Positions 14,381-14,757 of a DNA stretch of 14,757 bases are shown one piece after another. The translations under genes and the position numbers were made by a program. Under the pieces are notes generated by a model that searched no databases, was not told where the DNA came from, and saw only the letters and a program-made list of their open reading frames with translations. The stretch comes from Methylophilales bacterium UBA4017. Lineage in GTDB: Bacteria; Pseudomonadota; Gammaproteobacteria; Burkholderiales; Methylophilaceae. The stretch's first letter is position 1, and every line of letters starts with the position of its first letter. The DNA is taken from assembly GCA_002384685.1 (NCBI GenBank), contig DGAZ01000024.1, positions 23,453 to 38,209 on the forward strand. Reading direction: 5' to 3'.

Positions 14381-14757
14381 CTTACTGTCTTCTTTACCTC
14401 AACTTGAGAGATATCTCTAACAGCACCCTTGGATGCGCTAGTTGTCATTAGAGCATAAGCTCTAAGGGCATCCGTTATCCTTCTTTTTCTAGGTTTTGGT
14501 TGCCACCCATTTTTCTTCGCGTTCATTTCCTCTCTTCTTTTATCAAGCTCTTCGTCAGTTATCACAACATTGATTGTTCTGTTTGGGATATCAATATTTA
14601 TTGTGTCCCCCTCTTTAACTAGCGCAATATCCCCACCCTCTGCTGCTTCTGGGGAGACGTGACCTATGCTAAGACCTGAAGTGCCCCCAGAAAACCTTCC
14701 GTCCGTTAATAAAGCGCATGACTTACCTAGCCCTTTCGACTTTAGGTATGCTGTCGG
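14377..14757 (-). CDS. ilvD: Dihydroxy-acid dehydratase, C-terminal part (partial)
   Basis: Dehydrates 2,3-dihydroxy-isovalerate and the isoleucine-pathway analogue to 2-keto acids. The 126 residues present are the C-terminal fifth of a roughly 610-aa protein. The frame is open from the window edge and reads YLKSKGLGKSCALLTDG, then RFSGGTSGLSIGHVSPEAA, the highly conserved IlvD/Edd substrate-site region, followed by IDIPNR and the terminal RKRRITDALRAYALMTTSASKGAVRDIS. That ending is typical of IlvD and not of 6-phosphogluconate dehydratase. The iron-sulphur cysteines lie outside the window. An internal ATG at 14565 is not the start. The TGA stop overlaps the mutarotase start by four bases, making an ilvD-mutarotase operon. 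Confidence 0.95.
   Translation of the reverse strand, partial: PTAYLKSKGLGKSCALLTDGRFSGGTSGLSIGHVSPEAAEGGDIALVKEGDTINIDIPNRTINVVITDEELDKRREEMNAKKNGWQPKPRKRRITDALRAYALMTTSASKGAVRDISQVEVKKTVR

Noticed and set aside
1..14757. Search for mobile elements, phage genes, toxin-antitoxin pairs, defence genes, CRISPR arrays, tRNA or rRNA genes
   Set aside because: All large open frames belong to housekeeping families, intergenic gaps are at most 168 bases, and no long repeats, terminal inverted repeats or cloverleaf sequences were seen by eye.

Overview
The window is a dense, AT-rich stretch of bacterial chromosome. Every gene in it looks like vertically inherited housekeeping. Gene content and order suggest a beta-proteobacterium: an aminoglycoside-phosphotransferase-type homoserine kinase sits between a DUF2782 protein and a BPSS1780-type membrane protein, divergent from polA, and a dusB-fis-purH-purD-hemF run follows. 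Low GC (roughly high 30s percent by eye), very short intergenic gaps and frequent stop/start overlaps would fit a streamlined Methylophilales lineage such as the marine OM43 or freshwater Methylopumilus type. That placement is inference from recalled gene order and composition. Oxygen-dependent HemF and a class I cytochrome c indicate aerobic or microaerobic respiration.

Layout, left to right: (1) the last eight residues of GroEL on the + strand and a strong intrinsic terminator. (2) uvrD on +, ending about tail-to-tail with a leftward three-gene cluster (DUF2782 protein, thrB, BPSS1780-type membrane protein). (3) A 124-bp divergent intergenic region, then polA and, starting directly after its stop codon, a standalone CinA/MoaB-like domain gene. 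(4) A 77-bp gap with promoter-like and hairpin elements, then the tightly packed dusB-fis-purH-purD-hemF run, with a one-base dusB/fis overlap and a 26-base purD/hemF overlap. (5) A convergent leftward group: a small periplasmic cytochrome c whose stop overlaps the hemF stop, a hexose-6-phosphate mutarotase, and the C-terminal part of ilvD, which runs off the right edge.

Functionally, UvrD and PolA act in the same excision-repair and Okazaki-maturation processes. DusB (tRNA dihydrouridine) and Fis (nucleoid/growth-rate regulator) form the classic pair, here followed by the last steps of IMP synthesis (PurH), an early purine step (PurD) and aerobic haem synthesis (HemF). ThrB and IlvD belong to threonine and branched-chain amino-acid synthesis. 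I found no mobile element, CRISPR array, tRNA or rRNA gene, phage gene, defence system or other clearly novel system. No gene-free stretch exceeds 170 bases. The observations worth following are modest: unusual gene junctions, starts lacking Shine-Dalgarno sequences, AT-rich dyads, two uncharacterised conserved proteins, and a CinA-like domain coupled to polA.
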